NCBI GenBank assembly: GCA_020002185.1
Contig: CM034534.1
Location: 13,334,034-13,398,033 of the forward strand
Length of the DNA stretch: 64,000 nucleotides
Direction: 5' to 3'
DNA from: Paraescarpia echinospica
Taxonomy: Eukaryota > Annelida > Polychaeta > Sabellida > Siboglinidae
Part shown: positions 1-17,072 of the stretch, in pieces
Layout: every line of letters begins with the position of its first letter
Position numbering within the stretch: position 1 is the first letter of the stretch
The notes under the pieces: model-generated
The model's database searches: none
Told to the model about the DNA's origin: nothing
What the model saw: only the letters and a program-made list of their open reading frames with translations
Translations under genes and position numbers: made by a program

Positions 1-1680
1 CGTGTAATGCGATACAATTGAAACCAAAACACAGGGCATATAAACAGGTCATTATTGCTCAAAGTCATTGTCTTATGGTGTTGAGAGGAATTCGAAGGCG
101 GTGGAATACAAGCAACCTAACTGTTCGTACCAAGTGTAGCGTGACACCGTCCGTGCATTGCGGTGTGCCTCACACACAGTGTCGACGGATGTCGAAGGAC
201 AGTGGGGTGGGTTCCAATGTCGCGGCACAAAGGTAACGGAACACCCGTTCGACGTCAGAAAACCTTTCTTCATCCAGGGTTAGCGATTTTTAAACACAGC
301 TAACGTTATCGCTGAAAACTATCTAATCTCGCTTATCGGGGAAAAGGGTAAGGCGGCCGCGCGGTCTTAATTAATACCCCCGGGATTGGAGGCGGTGGAC
401 GCTGATAGCGGTTGCAATTTATGGAGAGAAGATGCCAAAAGTAGCTCCCACTCTACCGCCTTCTATCGACATTATTATACACCAGCGACGTATTCAGAAA
501 CGTGACTGCTTGAAGCAGTAAGGGTCAGAGCACAGTTGGCCTTCTTGTTTTGTTAAAGACAAATATAGTAGGGGCCTACCCAAAAAATTGATATTTGCAA
601 TTTGAAACAAACTTGCTGTATGTGGATTGAATACAACAGATGAGACATATTAGCCGGTTCAGTGGCAATGAAATGGCGCATATTTGGAAGAGTGCAGAAC
701 TTTGGTGCATTGATGTTTTGCCATTGTTGTCACATAACATACGTGAGTTTAAAAAACATGGCTATTTTGATAGCTGCTGATGCGCACCGTGCATGCAAGC
801 GTTTTAAAATAGCTACAGGTATCTAATTTTGACGAAATTATATTAGCATATCAACGACATGATGGCAGTCGGCATGAAGAAATTTAAGATTTTTCAATGA
901 TGCGATTTACTTATAATCTGACAAAACGTTTACATGACCACCGTTGGGAAAGTCAACAGTGCTCTGAGCCCAATAGCCCGATACATATCTATGCATTGCG
1001 CTAAATAGACAGGTTCATTGACTGTGTTCCGCTATTAGCTATTCGACGTATGGAGATGAAAGGACGTTAATAGAAACGAGTCGATTCGATCGTACGCCGT
1101 GCCCAAATGTGTCGGCCAAATGAGCGTTTGACAAAGCGCACTGTTAGACGAAATAATATCCGCTATCAAAGGCCTGGGTCGCCTCGATTCACGCCGCCGC
1201 TTAGTGTTTAACTCCGGTGAAATACTACCCGGTTTTTGACACGGCAATGTAGTAATTCTGGAATGAATTAGCGAGGTGACTCGGTCCGACTTTAGTGACT
1301 CTTTACAGTTTGTCGATCATGTTCCGCCGGCGAGATTGTGTGTCGTGTTCATTCACTGGTCCTGTCCTGTCGTTTCAATCCGACGATGTCCGATGGTTGA
1401 TGGATGACGTCGTTTTGTCGTTCGATGCTCACTGTTCGCTACGACAGCAGCAGTTATCGTGTCGAAATGAGATCGTCTTTACATAGCCGCCGAGCCAAAG
1501 TCGTGTTAATGAAATATCCACGCATCCATGCTTTAGTCGAGCCGCGCAGTCATCACGAGAGCAATCAGATTGTCTGATTTGCAGTTCCTGGTTCCTACTC
1601 ACTGGCTATACGTGCGATTTCACTGGGGGATCCGGACTTCCTTAAATCGAATCCGTCGTTCTCCCGACATTAGGTAAAGC
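1..1680. other. No feature recognised
   Basis: Only short overlapping ORFs (70 codons or fewer) on both strands; 1290-1490 is slightly more GC-rich. No RNA gene or repeat seen. Confidence 0.6.
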
Positions 1681-1885
1681 CATAAAAAAACTATTAACTC
1701 ATTTAATTCTGTATGTAGGCCCCTGGAATAAATTCAAGTACAGCAATTCTAAAAGTTTGCATATACATGTCAATGCGCGATACAGTCCCGCTCTTATTTC
1801 AGTGTTGATTTTGTCGACTTTCTTTGCTCTCTCAAAACGAATTTGGCCACAGGTTCAGTGGGTTGAAGACTAGTCGTTAGCATGG
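1681..1885 (+). repeat. Dispersed repeat, copy A
   Basis: Shares an ordered set of matching blocks with 37146-37365: AAAAACTATTA.CTCATT.AATTC, ATTCTAAAA..T.GCATATACATG, TGTCGACTTTCTTTGCTCTC and a TTCAGTG.GTT block. No coding potential, no recognisable TIR or tRNA promoter. It directly precedes the 84-bp tandem array. Confidence 0.6.
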
Positions 1886-1910
1886 CAGTTAGCTTTGGCA
1901 AATTACCAAA

Positions 1911-2580
1911 TATAACGACCAAAATGAATTAGTTTGATCATTTCAACAATTGATGTATCCAGTGCTTCGAAGTTTACGAGTGTCACAATAAAAATATAAC
2001 GACCAAAATGAATTAGTTTGATCATTTCAACAATTGATGTATCCAGTGCTTCGAAGTTTACGAGTGTCACAATAAAAATATAACGACCAAAATGAATTAG
2101 TTTGATCATTTAAACAATTGATGTATCCAGTGCTTCGAAGTTTACGAGTGTCACAATAAAAATATAACGACCAAAATGAATTAGTTTGATCATTTCAACA
2201 ATTGATGTATCCAGTGCTTCGAAGTTTACGAGTGTCACAATAAAAATATAACGACCAAAATGAATTAGTTTGATCAAACAATTGATGTATCCAGTGCTTC
2301 GAAGTTTACGAGTGTCACAATAAAAATATAACGACCAAAATGAATTAGTTTGATCATTTCAACAATTGATGTATCCAGTGCTTCGAAGTTTACGAGTGTC
2401 ACAATAAAAATATAACGACCAAAATGAATTAGTTTGATCATTTCAACAATTGATGTATCCAGTGCTTCGAAGTTTACGAGTGTCACAATAAAAAATATAA
2501 CGACCAAAATGAATTAGTTTGATCATTTCAACAATTGATGTATCCAGTGCTTCGAAGTTTACGAGTGTCACAATAAAAAT
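1911..2580 (+). repeat. 84-bp tandem repeat array, eight copies
   Basis: Unit starts occur at 1911, 1995, 2079, 2163, 2247, 2327, 2411 and 2496. The period is 84 bp, except one unit with a 4-bp deletion (80 bp) and one with an extra A (85 bp). Each unit carries TATAACGACCAAAATGAATT and ends TTTACGAGTGTCACAATAAA. The copies are nearly identical, implying recent amplification or homogenisation. Because 84 is a multiple of three, several units read open on the minus strand as 28-residue repeats, but nothing suggests that this is translated. Confidence 0.97.
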
Positions 2581-4353
2581 GCGTATGACGTCCACCAAGC
2601 TTTAGCTTTGCCACCAATGTTGATAATGATGAATTTAATTACTATTGCTGCATGATATCTCATAAGTCAAACATTCACACATACAGCCTGATGTTTTTGT
2701 CATAAAGTAACACTTTTGTGGCTAGAACTTCAACAAAATCTAAGACGGAATGTAAAAACGCACTACGTGTTCCGCATCCATTTTTCGAGGACTTGACGGA
2801 GCTTTTGCTAGGCAACGGGTCACGTGATGGATAGGTAAAATATACGCACTTTCCTCTTAAAACAGAATGCAGATATTATTTAAATTATCCACATACCTAC
2901 TGTGAAATCAAAGAGCCGTATTCGTGATGAGATAAACCAGTTGGGAAAGCAGCTAGATGTCGCTGGGACTATAGAACACATGAAAGCCAACGTTTGGAGT
3001 ACGTTTGCGTGGTCGTGATAGATATATCCCGGACATAACTATGTCGGTGATTCGGGCATTCCTCGGCGTACTCAAATCGTCGTAGACGTGTTTACCTGTA
3101 ACAGACGACTTCGTACTCACAGTGTTTATACATATAACACCGCCAAACCAACATAGTTCCACACCATCGCCCAGTTTAACGCGAGCCGCTCATTCCGAGA
3201 GCGTGAATCGGTGTAAAGACATTCTTTACTAATCTGTATGAGGGTCATGGTGATGTGGCCTGAAACTGGAGTCGGTTTGTAAGGGAGCCGTGGACCGCAG
3301 CGTTGAGATGTTGGGATCCGGTATCGTCGTGATACCGTCAGCGGTTAATATAGAGCCTACATTATTTACGGCGGATTCTACGTGATAAAAAAATATACTG
3401 CAACAAAATCGAAATAAATTGTTACACTTGGTCATTCTCAAGTAGTTGGTTAGAAGGCATTCATCAATGTAAAACGGTTCATACATCATCAGGCTGGTCA
3501 ATCATAACTGCAGTATATGTGTTGGCCTTAATACCACGACATAGTTATTAACATGATATTCATGTTCTGATGTGTGCTTCATTGTTCTTTGCTATAAATA
3601 TCTTGGCGTCATCTATACGACATCGATAATCCCTACACCTGTCGCCGTCAATCCTCAGACATTCACACCTTTGCAGTCGTTCATAATCTTCCCTGGTTGT
3701 CGATCACATTCTTCGCATTTCACGGATGCTCTATGCGTGCGCCACCTGTCGGCAACGCGTCACCTTGCTGCGCGCGCGCTCCTACAGCCTCCCTGGCTTC
3801 TCGTGGTGAAGGATGGATCAATCAAAAAATGCCAAAAGGCGTCGCCACTGCGACAGAAGAGACATCTCACGTGAGAAGCAAAAAACGCACAAACCCATTA
3901 ATCTTCGAAGCAAGAAATTCCGCTATTTCACCGCGGAATCGGCTACCTCAAACGATACATCACTAAATGACGTCACGATGAGCATCACCTGCGTGTTTCG
4001 TTTTGCACGCGTGGCGTGTGGGTTTAACGTCAAGGCGGATGTTAACTATGAGTGATATCTGTGTTTGAGCCTCTTTGTTCTGTCGACAGTGTTCAGTCGA
4101 AATGCGACGCGCAGTCTGTCTGAACATCGCACTCTACATTTCTTGTTTACGTTTGTCGCGACGTCTAGCGGATTGTCAGCCACTTCCGGCGATGAGCATT
4201 CGCCTCAGTTTCGCCGTGCCGCAGTTGATGTATGCTACACAATGCATACGTAAAGAGTCCGTCGCCGGGTTTTCCATATGAATGGTATTCAAATAATGAA
4301 ATAACTAATTCGGATATATATTTTAAAAGTTGCAAATATACTCTAATTTTGTA
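2581..4353. other. No gene recognised
   Basis: Short ORFs only. 3690-4260 has three overlapping plus-strand frames, which argues for chance openness in a GC-richer stretch and not for a gene. Confidence 0.6.
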
Positions 4354-4509
4354 TACAGTCGACCTCGCTTTATAGCCACCTCGGATACTCCTACATTATT
4401 TCAGTAACAGTAAAGTATTACAAATTTGTGTTGCTAATACGGTCACCTCGCTATTCGGGCCATTTTTGTCCAATCCCGGGGGTGATCTTAATAGTGAGGT
4501 TCCACTGTA
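4354..4509 (+). mobile_element. MITE-like element with TA target duplication (pogo/Tigger-type ends)
   Basis: The 152-bp element (4356-4507) is flanked by TA (4354-4355 and 4508-4509). The left end CAGTCGACCTCGCTTTATAG and the right end AATAGTGAGGTTCCACTG are imperfect inverted repeats (CAGTSGAMCTCRCT, with one indel). TIRs starting CAGT with TA duplication are typical of pogo/Tigger elements of the Tc1-mariner superfamily. There is no coding capacity. A (GT)n tract begins about 9 bp after the right end. Confidence 0.65.
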
Positions 4510-4511
4510 TG

Positions 4512-7944
<3,433 letters not shown>

Positions 7945-8215
7945 GGGTGTGATTTCGAAACCCTGCAGGCCGACTCTTAATCTAGAGAACCGGGAACCGA
8001 ATCCTCTTGTCGCTGTTCAAAGTTAACAATAATTTCGTTCGTGCGATAGCGTGCACAGGTGTGTAAATGAATACCTGATGATAGACAGTGGTGGAATTTT
8101 GTGAGAAATTGCTTTTGCGCCTGTGGTCATGGTGATACTGAATACTTCCAGAGAAGTTGAATTTATGTTCTATTGAATACAAGGCGTGACAAGGAGTGGC
8201 GTTGAAACAGCGCTA
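7945..8215 (+). mobile_element. Diverged copy of the same SINE family
   Basis: Aligns by eye to the SINE at 46227-46530: AGAGAACCGGGAACCGAATCC matches the B-box region (with a damaged box), AATGAATACCTGATGATAGACAGTGG matches the central domain, and TTCCAGAGAAGT matches further on, ending in an AAACAGCGCT remnant of the AAAGCGCTTTGAGC string. Many substitutions mark it as an old copy. Confidence 0.65.
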
Positions 8216-9731
8216 AATAGGGACATCAGTACTGTGAAGTAACTTATATTTCCCAACTGCAATACTATAGTATTCACCACCTATGCTCATTAGTCAATGT
8301 ATCTTTCTTGTCTTTATTCATGACGCTATGGCACCCATCATTAAGATAAACAATAACCATTCTAATTACCAAAGTACACACGTTTACCTCCACTCGATGA
8401 AAACAACGCTTACGTGCCCACATAAAAAATGCCGTTGTCACCTCTACGTTTCCGCTGTTCTGACATTTACAAATGCCTCAGTTTGGCTATTTTATTACGG
8501 CAAATACAGCATCAACGGGATCTAAAAACTGTTCCCTCTGTTGCGTGTGACTGCCAACTAAGTCGTACACATTAAAACATTTATGAGATCCCGACTAAAT
8601 GTTGGCGTGCATCGCGCAATCGTATCCGGAAATCAGTTCATTAAGACACGCAAATTCGCTGAATCCGACCACAGGAAGAACGCTAGAGAAGTGCCATGTC
8701 ATTGCATAATCTCGATCACCGTTGCAAAAATGACTGTCGAATCGTTAGGATTGCTTTCGTTAATTGAAGGAAGTCATGCGTCTTCTGTCTGGCGCGCGTC
8801 GACGATTTAACGCCTCGGTGCCCGAATCGCATAATTAAAATTACCTGATCACTTCCGTTGTTGCAAAGCGAACAATGATAAACCGGTGCGACTGTGTAAA
8901 AAATTGTAAATATCTACTTGGTACTAACGGGCCAATTGTAGGACTCTCAGTAAGCCAGTAACCTTTGTGTCAGTAAAATATAAATGTAGCTATTTCCTTT
9001 GGGTGGCAATTGTGTTATATCTTGTTCAACATGAAATAAACATAGTGCATAGTGTTTTATTGCGTCACGTGTTAATAATATACGTTGTGGGTTCACGTAC
9101 GTGAAACAGCATTCGGTGTTCGAATTATATTTCAAAGAATAAGTCTATATAAATAGAAGCGCTTTTGAACGTTGGACTCCCCACCCCGTCAGAAAAGAAG
9201 TTTGTAAGAGGATACATAGATGAATCGGTTTAGAATGTTTTACATCGGGAGGTGGGAAATATAAGTACCGCATAACCTCTGCTAGCATTGGGCGTGACTC
9301 ATTTCGTGCGGACTTTCGCCTTGTTGCGTTTACGTTTTCATAATAGGTTCGGTCAGACAACGACGTGAAATTTGTTACGAACACTGGTGTGCGTAGAGAC
9401 ACCGAGGGAAGTCGGCGCGTGTGGACAGATAGTCTTACTCGGGTTACCTTCGCGACGTCATCCATCTCGGTCAGATGTCTCTTGCGAAGGTGCGTGCACG
9501 CTGACATACACCAACAGTTCGGCGACGGGTCGGTGATAGTTGGTGTGATAAAATAGGCCAGTGGCGTGGAGGAGGGGGAGGGATGTACATGCGGACAGGA
9601 AGAGTGAAGAGAGAAGGACAGACGGAGAGATGGAGAAAAAGATGCAGTAAGTCGGGCACGCGGGTGGGACCTAGGGAGAGGGGAACAGGGGACAGACGCA
9701 AGGACGGACGGACTTCAGAATAGCTGCGCAG
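8216..9731. other. No feature recognised
   Basis: Short ORFs only. A purine-rich stretch at 9565-9720 leads into the GA/GACA microsatellite. Confidence 0.6.
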
Positions 9732-9998
<267 letters not shown>

Positions 9999-10723
9999 CG
10001 AAACACACCACAAGTGTCGTTTTTTCTGAGCAGACGCTTTAAAAGCAGGCAGCTATTCTGACGTTCCAACAAGAGCGATGAATCGTCGCGCAATTGCTGA
10101 TTAGCATCTCTCTGTTGATTAATACTCGCAGCGCCAGCGGCAACAGCCGTGTATGCTGCGCTGGCGTGAGTGGTTTCGAGTTGAACTGTTCCTTTTGGGG
10201 CTCTTTCACGGCACGTTGACTTGTGTGACGCAGACAAGGGTTATGTAGAAGCTCAACTGGCCCGCGTGACTCACACGGGGAGGCATTGTAAACACCAGGC
10301 CGTCGATATAATGATGACAGTTATAGCAGTGGTTATTAAATTTATTTTGTTTACTCTGCAGCTATAATTAACCTCTGGCGTTCTTTCTTAGTCATTTTGG
10401 TAAATATATCTAGGGTTAATTGAGGTAAAAAAATACACATCTTAAAATAACACATACGTCAGGACACGCAATACGGCACATTTAACAACAGACGTGTTTG
10501 TTACTCTACAACGTATTAAATATGTACTTTGAGCAATAATTGACTTTCTGAAAACAAAATTAGATTGGTTTTATGGGTTTAAATGGGTTTACGAAATATC
10601 GATGAAAGCAAAACGCCAATGTTTTCAAATGAAACACTGAACTGAAAAGAGCTCTTTAATTACCGCAACAAATACATCACTGGTGAGGTAAATCGAACAC
10701 TACGACAATACCAAACGACAACG

Positions 10724-11246
10724 GTGACTACGACGACTTCGACGACAACAGCAGCAACAACAACGACGACAAGAACAACAAAGATAACAACAACCACAAC
10801 AGCACCGACAACGACTAATACCACCGCCGCCGCCGCCGCCGCCACCACCACCACCACCACCACCACCACCACCACCACCACCACCACCACCACCACCACC
10901 ACCACCATCATCATCACCACTACCTGCACCACAATCACCTCCACCACCACCACCACAATCATCACCACCATCACCACCACCACCAACATCACCACCAACA
11001 TCACCACCACCTGCACCACAATCACCTCCACCATCATCACCACAATCATCACCACAGTCATCACCACCATCATCACCACCACCACCACCATCACCACCAC
11101 CATCACCATCACCACCACCACCACTATCACCACCACCACCACCACCACCACCACCACAACTATCACCACCAACACCACCACCATCACCACCACAACTATC
11201 ACCACCACCACCACCACCGCCACCGCCAACAACAACAACAACAGCG
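10724..11246 (+). repeat. (CAC)n-type trinucleotide tract
   Basis: About 520 bp of CAC/CAA/CAT-type triplets with a CCG run near 10825-10842. It reads as Thr, His/Pro, Val or Gly runs depending on frame and strand. No sign that it belongs to a gene. Confidence 0.95.
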
Positions 11247-11969
11247 GTGGTAGAAGTAACGACGCAGACATTGGCAACAACAACTGCTTCGATGACAATG
11301 ACGATGATGTCAGCCACGACAACAATGACAATCGCGAACGTTGACAGTACCGGCTACGGGGGACACATTAACACGACAACGACATCAGCGTGACAATAGC
11401 AACGACGATGGTGTTGGAAACTGGCGACGTGACCACGCAAGCATTTCTACAAAAACACTCACTTCTAGTACAGAAACAAACGGTCATTGTTCTTGCACCA
11501 ATCGTAGCCGGGTATTCCCCGCTGCGTTGCCGTTCATCTAATAGCTATCGGGTTACGGTCGAGGGTCGCATTAACCGCGTATATAGGGCATAACGTAATT
11601 ACGTAGAATCCATTTGTAGCGCGTCGGTTAACGATTCGGCGACGTTTAACCAGGGCCGACGAAGAAGATCGCCCATGATTTGGCGCCGGAAGTCTTGAGG
11701 CCGTAAGGAGGAGACAAAAATGGGATGTAGTTAATATAACGGATCAGGCCAGCATTGCGATAACGGCGAACAACTAAATTTAATTAACTTTAATTGAATT
11801 TAAAACGGAAAGTATGATCGTGTTGTCATAAAATAATACATCGTCACCACCGTAATATCTGCAAATATTGTTTTAAAATTGTAACATGACCATTATCTGT
11901 TTGATTGTTAAGCCCTAATATCGTGTTTTAATATCTTCTTGGCGAGACGGTGTTCGATGGGACACGTCT

Positions 11970-12040
11970 GACACGGAGTGAAGTGTAAAGCGCTCGGAGC
12001 AGTCGCAAGCACTGGATAGCACGCTGAATGAGAACTTACT
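11970..12040 (+). mobile_element. SINE 3'-end fragment
   Basis: GTGTAAAGCGCTCGGAGCAGTC followed by GCAAGCACTGGATAGCACG matches the 3' portion of the SINE at 46227-46530. The head is missing. It lies about 55 bp from the minus-strand LINE fragment at 12095. Confidence 0.55.
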
Positions 12041-12094
12041 TTTACTTTATATTTCATGCAGAAATTACTTATCCTCTTCGTGTCGTGTGGAACA

Positions 12095-12510
12095 TGATGG
12101 GCGCACAAGCTCTCCCCAGTCCCCTCTGTCTTGGGCTATCCTTGTTGCCATGCCCCATGTCAGCCCAGCTTCCTCTAGTTCGTCAGGCATCGTTCTTTGC
12201 CCTGTTGTTTTGGCCTACTTTTTTTTCTGTTTCCATCTGACTTCCATGTTAGCACTGTTTTCGCTGGCAGGTCACTGTTCATCCTGTAGACATGGGCAAA
12301 CCATGTCCAGCTTTACAAGTTTCAGGATAAGACAAATGTGTAGTTGTTTTGTTTGGTGGAGTCTAGTTTTGGGAATGGTCTCGGGCCAGTACACTTTCTG
12401 TATCTTCCGTATGTAGGTGTTGTGGAAGCTGGAGAGACCATTGGTATCTTGCTGTGTCATGTGCCTGCATTCTGAGCCGTAGCTGAGCCGCGAAGTAGTA
12501 AAGGGCAACA
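12095..12510 (-). mobile_element. 3' fragment of a different LINE (RT C-terminus), minus strand
   Basis: Read on the minus strand from 12508, the open frame gives LSYGSEC and SSFHNTYIRKI, typical of the region after the RT thumb in RTE/CR1-like elements. After a frame break it continues as EEAGLTWGMATRIAQDR, the standard C-terminal signature in which a Trp follows an Ala-Gln-Asp-Arg motif. It is truncated at the 5' end and frameshifted. Its motifs differ from the LINE at 13-17 kb, so it is a separate family. Confidence 0.75.
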
Positions 12511-13341
12511 GCGGATTGTGAATTCACTGTCATTCATACTAAAACATAATATCTACTTTTGTATAGTTTATTCCATAACGTCACACGCATAATACTAAAA
12601 CTTAACACGAGTAGCATTTTGTAAATTCATGTATGCCATCAGATGGAAACTTAACATCTAGTATATAATATTATGTTTTAATGTGTCCTTGTTTCTTTAA
12701 TACAATTTCCCAGTTTAAGAGGCTGTCTATCAAACGTGAACCAATATCCGCCCACTAACTTCGCCACAAACTCATACATTTTAAGTAAACATTTTCTTTG
12801 TAAACGTTTAATTGCAAAACGAATTCGACACCGACTGGACGTCAACATAAAGACACGACATTCTATGGCGAAGGAAAGGGACGTTCTCATAAGTTCTTAA
12901 TCACCTTAAAAAGTAATGGCGTTCAGTATCGATTCACGCCATCAACGACAATGTTGAAAGGAGATACGCCTTAGGCGACTTTCTGTGGTTGCGACGAATT
13001 CGCCGGATGTGGAAAACCGCCATATTTGTTCGATCAGTCAACTTCCGGTCACTTGTGGTGGACTGTTCGAGTGCCGGCAAGTTATTAACATCTGCACTTT
13101 GCAATATGAAAATCCAGTAACAATTACACTACATAAAATGTGAATCCCACTCGGATGAACTGACGTAAGAAGAGTTTCAAATTTAAAACAAATTCTCTAC
13201 AAAATAACAAGTGGGCGACAATACGAGCATTACACAGTTCGACCGATCGTTTCTGATACAGCCAGGGCTCCGAAACATATTGATGCGGACATTGCTGAAA
13301 TCAAGCAATCTCTGAACCATCTGTGTGCAAACTTCGATGAG

Positions 13342-13987
13342 ATGAAGGAAACAAATAGGAAACATGAAACGCAGATCGACAACCTGCTAAAGCTCCTGAA
13401 AGCTAAAGACGACGTGATCAACAAACTGAACACACGAGTGGAAACTCTCGAATCCAGTGTCGCGAACCACGAGCAACACTCAAAGAAAAAGAACATGATT
13501 GTGACTGGATTAAGTCTTCACTCGTTTGCGAAAAGTGTCGCCGCCCGACCAACAACACGCACCTCTGGCTCCGGCTCAACATCGACCCCACCATCTGAAC
13601 CGACAACCAGTGAGGTAACCGTTATGAAACGTAACTCCATCGCCTTTGCTCGGGAAAAGTTGCATGTCAATATACCTGAGCATGAGATCACGGCAATCCA
13701 TGACCTACCACAACGACGAGATGGAAAAACCCCAGTCATCATACAATTCCACAGCAACGACAAACGAGCAGAGGTGATGAAAAAAGTGACTGAAAGGCAC
13801 GAACATATTTCTCAACGATCACCTCTCACGCCTCAACAACGAACTATTTCACCCCGCCCGCACACTCCGCAAAGACAGAAACTTCCACAGCACCTGGACA
13901 ACAAACTGTGTTGTCTACGTCAAGAAAAATGAACAATCCACACCTATCCAAATCAAAATGCATGCCGACTTCAACAAACTAGGCTAA
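13342..13987 (+). pseudogene. LINE ORF1 (coiled coil plus RRM-like), frameshifted
   Basis: The first 156 or so codons read KHETQIDNLLKLL..., a heptad-rich coiled coil, followed by a Ser/Thr-rich linker and an RRM-like segment (IAFAREKLHVNIPEHEI). Near 13810 the frame shifts and the usual ORF1 C-terminal pattern (NDHLSRLNNELF...RTLRKDRNFHSTW) continues in the next frame to a stop at 13985-13987, two bases before the ORF2 ATG. The family role is a nucleic-acid chaperone that coats the LINE RNA. The frameshift makes this copy non-functional. Confidence 0.8.
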
Positions 13988-13988
13988 A

Positions 13989-16849
13989 ATGGCTTGTGAC
14001 AACACAACAATGGACATAACGTCATCACATGACAATGTAGATGACTGTGATCTTAAAGTAGAACAATTTCACTACAAATATCATGATATATGTGTGCCTG
14101 GTTTACAAATTGACTCAGATAATAATGTTTTTAATGATGATTACCTTCTTCCAAATACTATTTACACCCGCCCACCCATAAAGATATATCTGAATGTCTT
14201 AAAATAATACACTTCAATGCAAAAAGTCTAAATGCAAATTTCAAGCAAATTGAAACATATCTAGATATCTTAAACATGGTGTTTGATGTAATTGCAATCT
14301 CAGAAACGTGGAATGAGCCTGCAGCATCCCAACAGTATAATCTACCAATGTATGATTCTGTCCAAGTCGTTAGAGAAAATGTAAGAAGAGGTGGAGTTGC
14401 TATCTATGTGCATAAAGAAATTGGTTGTTCAAAAGTCCAAAACAAATCCTTGGCTGTAAATGATATCTTTGAATGTGTTACAGTTGAACTGACAATAGAA
14501 CACACAAAAATGCAATCGTAAGCTGTATCTATCGCAAACCTGCATCTAACGTTGATACTTCCTGTGAAAATATGGAGCACATCTTTGGCGAAATATACGA
14601 AAAAATAAGACAGTATTCTTATGTGGAGATTTTAAAGTTGACATACTGAAACATGAAAACCACGTAGGCACAACACTGTTTCTTGACACTATGTATAGCC
14701 TAGGCTTATACCCTCTCATTAGTAAACCAACAAGAATAACTAAGGACACAGCCACTCTGATTGATAATATATTTACAAATGGTATAAACAAGCAAACCAC
14801 AAATGGTATCTTAATTAATAAGTGATATAACCGACCATTTTCCAGTTTCCACTCTATGTAAATATGGTATGATTAACAAAATTCACAATGCCAGAACTAT
14901 GTAAGAAATTTAAAGAATGAAAACATAAGTTCTCTAATAGCCGACTTAAGTTGTGAAACATGGGAACATGTTATTAATGCCAATGATGTTAATATGGCTT
15001 ATGACACATTTCTAGAAATATTTAAGGGAAAGTATGATAAAAACTGTCCAGCCAATAAAATAAAAACAAAGCATGTGAACCGTCAAAAACCATGGATAAC
15101 AACAAATGGGCTGAAAAATGCTTGTCACAAGAAAAACTATTTATATCGAAGATTTCTCAAAAGTAGTTCTAATGAAACAGAACAGTGCTACAAAAAGTAT
15201 AAGAACAAACTAGCCACAATTTTAAGAAATGCTGAAAAAAATCTATTACAAAGGGCTATTGGATGAACAGAAACAAAATATGAAGGAAACGTGGAAGATT
15301 TTAAATACTATTATTAATAAACGTCAAAATGAATCTTCTTATCCTGACTACATTGTAAATGATGACACAAGAATTACATATAAGAGTGACATAGCAGACG
15401 GTTTTAACACTTTCTTTGCAAATATTGGCCAGCAGCTAGCTGCTAAGATAGATCCACCTGAAAATGGTGCATCAGTTCATGACTATCTTAAAAACAGAAC
15501 TAAAAACAGTCTGTTCCTAAACCCTATCAGTGAAGTAAAGGTCATAAACACTGTTAACGCATGCAAAAACAAAGCGTCCATGGATAGTAACGATATAAAC
15601 ATGGTTATCATCAACAAAGTTATACAACCCATCACTAGACCATTGACCATTATATTTAACAAATCAATTGAAACTGGAATTTTTCCTTCCAGCATAAAAG
15701 TAGCAAAAATTATTTCAATATTTAAAAATGGCTTTCAGAGCAGAATTCAATAATTATAGACCAATATCTCTGTTATACCAGTTCTCAAAAATACTTGAAC
15801 AATTGTATAGCAACAGACTTGACCAATTTATAGAAAATAACAATGTCCTATCAAAGAGCCAATATGGCTTTCGACCATCAATGTACACTTCACATGCATT
15901 ACTTGATTTGGTGGAATAAATTAGTACATCAATAGATAAAAAGAAACATACTCTGGGTGTCTTCATTGATTTAAAAAAGGCATTTGACATGTGGTGTCCG
16001 TGGTATAGCAGAAAAATGGATTGAAAGTTATTTGCATGACAGAAAACAGTTTGTAAAGATAGGCGACCATTGTTCTAGCCTCTTAGGCACTTCATGTGGT
16101 GAACCACAAGGGTCTGTATTAGGGCCTAAACTCTTTATCTAGTATATAAATGATATATGCAATGTGTCTCAATTACTGAACTTTGTGTTGTTTGCTGATG
16201 ACACTAACATGTTGTACTCTGATGAAAATATACTCAATCTTACAAGGGTTGTAAATCGTGAACTGGATAAACTGTATACATGGTTCACTGTAAATAAACT
16301 GTCACTCAATGTATCAAAAACAAATTACATAATCTTTGGTAACTGTAAATTAAATTGTGACCTAGATATTAGAATTCACAATAATCAAATTGCCAGGGTT
16401 AATAAGACAACATTTCTTGGGGTTTTGATTGACGAAAAGCTGGATTGGAAAAAAACATATAATCTGTGTCAAGACTAACCTTTCTAGAATAATTGGAGTT
16501 ATGTACAGGGCAAGTCAAGTCCTGGAAACCAAAAGCCTATTTACAGTATATTATTCACTGTTTTTACCAATACTTACTTATTGTTGTGAAATTTGGGGAA
16601 CCACATATAGTACCACTGTATACTGTATTACTATACTTAAAAAAGGGTGGTTAGATTAATGTGTGGTGTCAACAGATTGTGTCACACTAGTATGTTATTT
16701 CACCGATATCGAATATTGAAATTTAAAGACTTAGTAGATTTGAAGATCCAGTCAATTCTGTTCAAGAGCTTTAACAATATGCCAATACCTACCAATGTGC
16801 AAAGCCTGTTTACCAAAAACACCACATTACGTTCTTCTCGATTAGAATG
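13989..16849 (+). pseudogene. LINE ORF2 (endonuclease-reverse transcriptase), multiply broken
   Basis: About 70 N-terminal codons precede the endonuclease (about 14200-14880), then a linker (about 14900-15460), the RT (about 15480-16480) and a C-terminal region with a YCCEIWG motif that ends at SSRLE, followed by a stop. The reading frame is broken by at least four frameshifts, two in-frame stops (15917, 16140) and a short deletion after FIDLKKAFD near 15990. Both the endonuclease His/Asp motif and the FADD box remain readable, so the copy is old but not ancient. Confidence 0.9.
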
Positions 16850-17072
16850 ACAATATGTACGTTAATGTGTGAGGACTAATGTCAAATCACGGTGTTTATC
16901 AATTTACGGTGTAAAAATTTGGAATTCATTACCTATAAACATTGCAAAAGTGCCAAATTTCCGATCATTTTTTAATCAGTTAAAAACTAATATGATTAGC
17001 AAATATGATATTACTGTATGATTTTCTGGTGTAACAGTTTACATACACAGTATCATTCTGATACAATTATGT

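Noticed and set aside
1903..2507. Open frames encoding 28-residue repeats (minus strand)
   Set aside because: They follow from the 84-bp period being a multiple of three; no start context, gene structure or family supports translation.
10660..11344. Val-, Gly- and Thr-repeat ORFs of more than 200 codons on both strands
   Set aside because: Translations of the CAC trinucleotide tract; every frame is open, which is the mark of a repeat.
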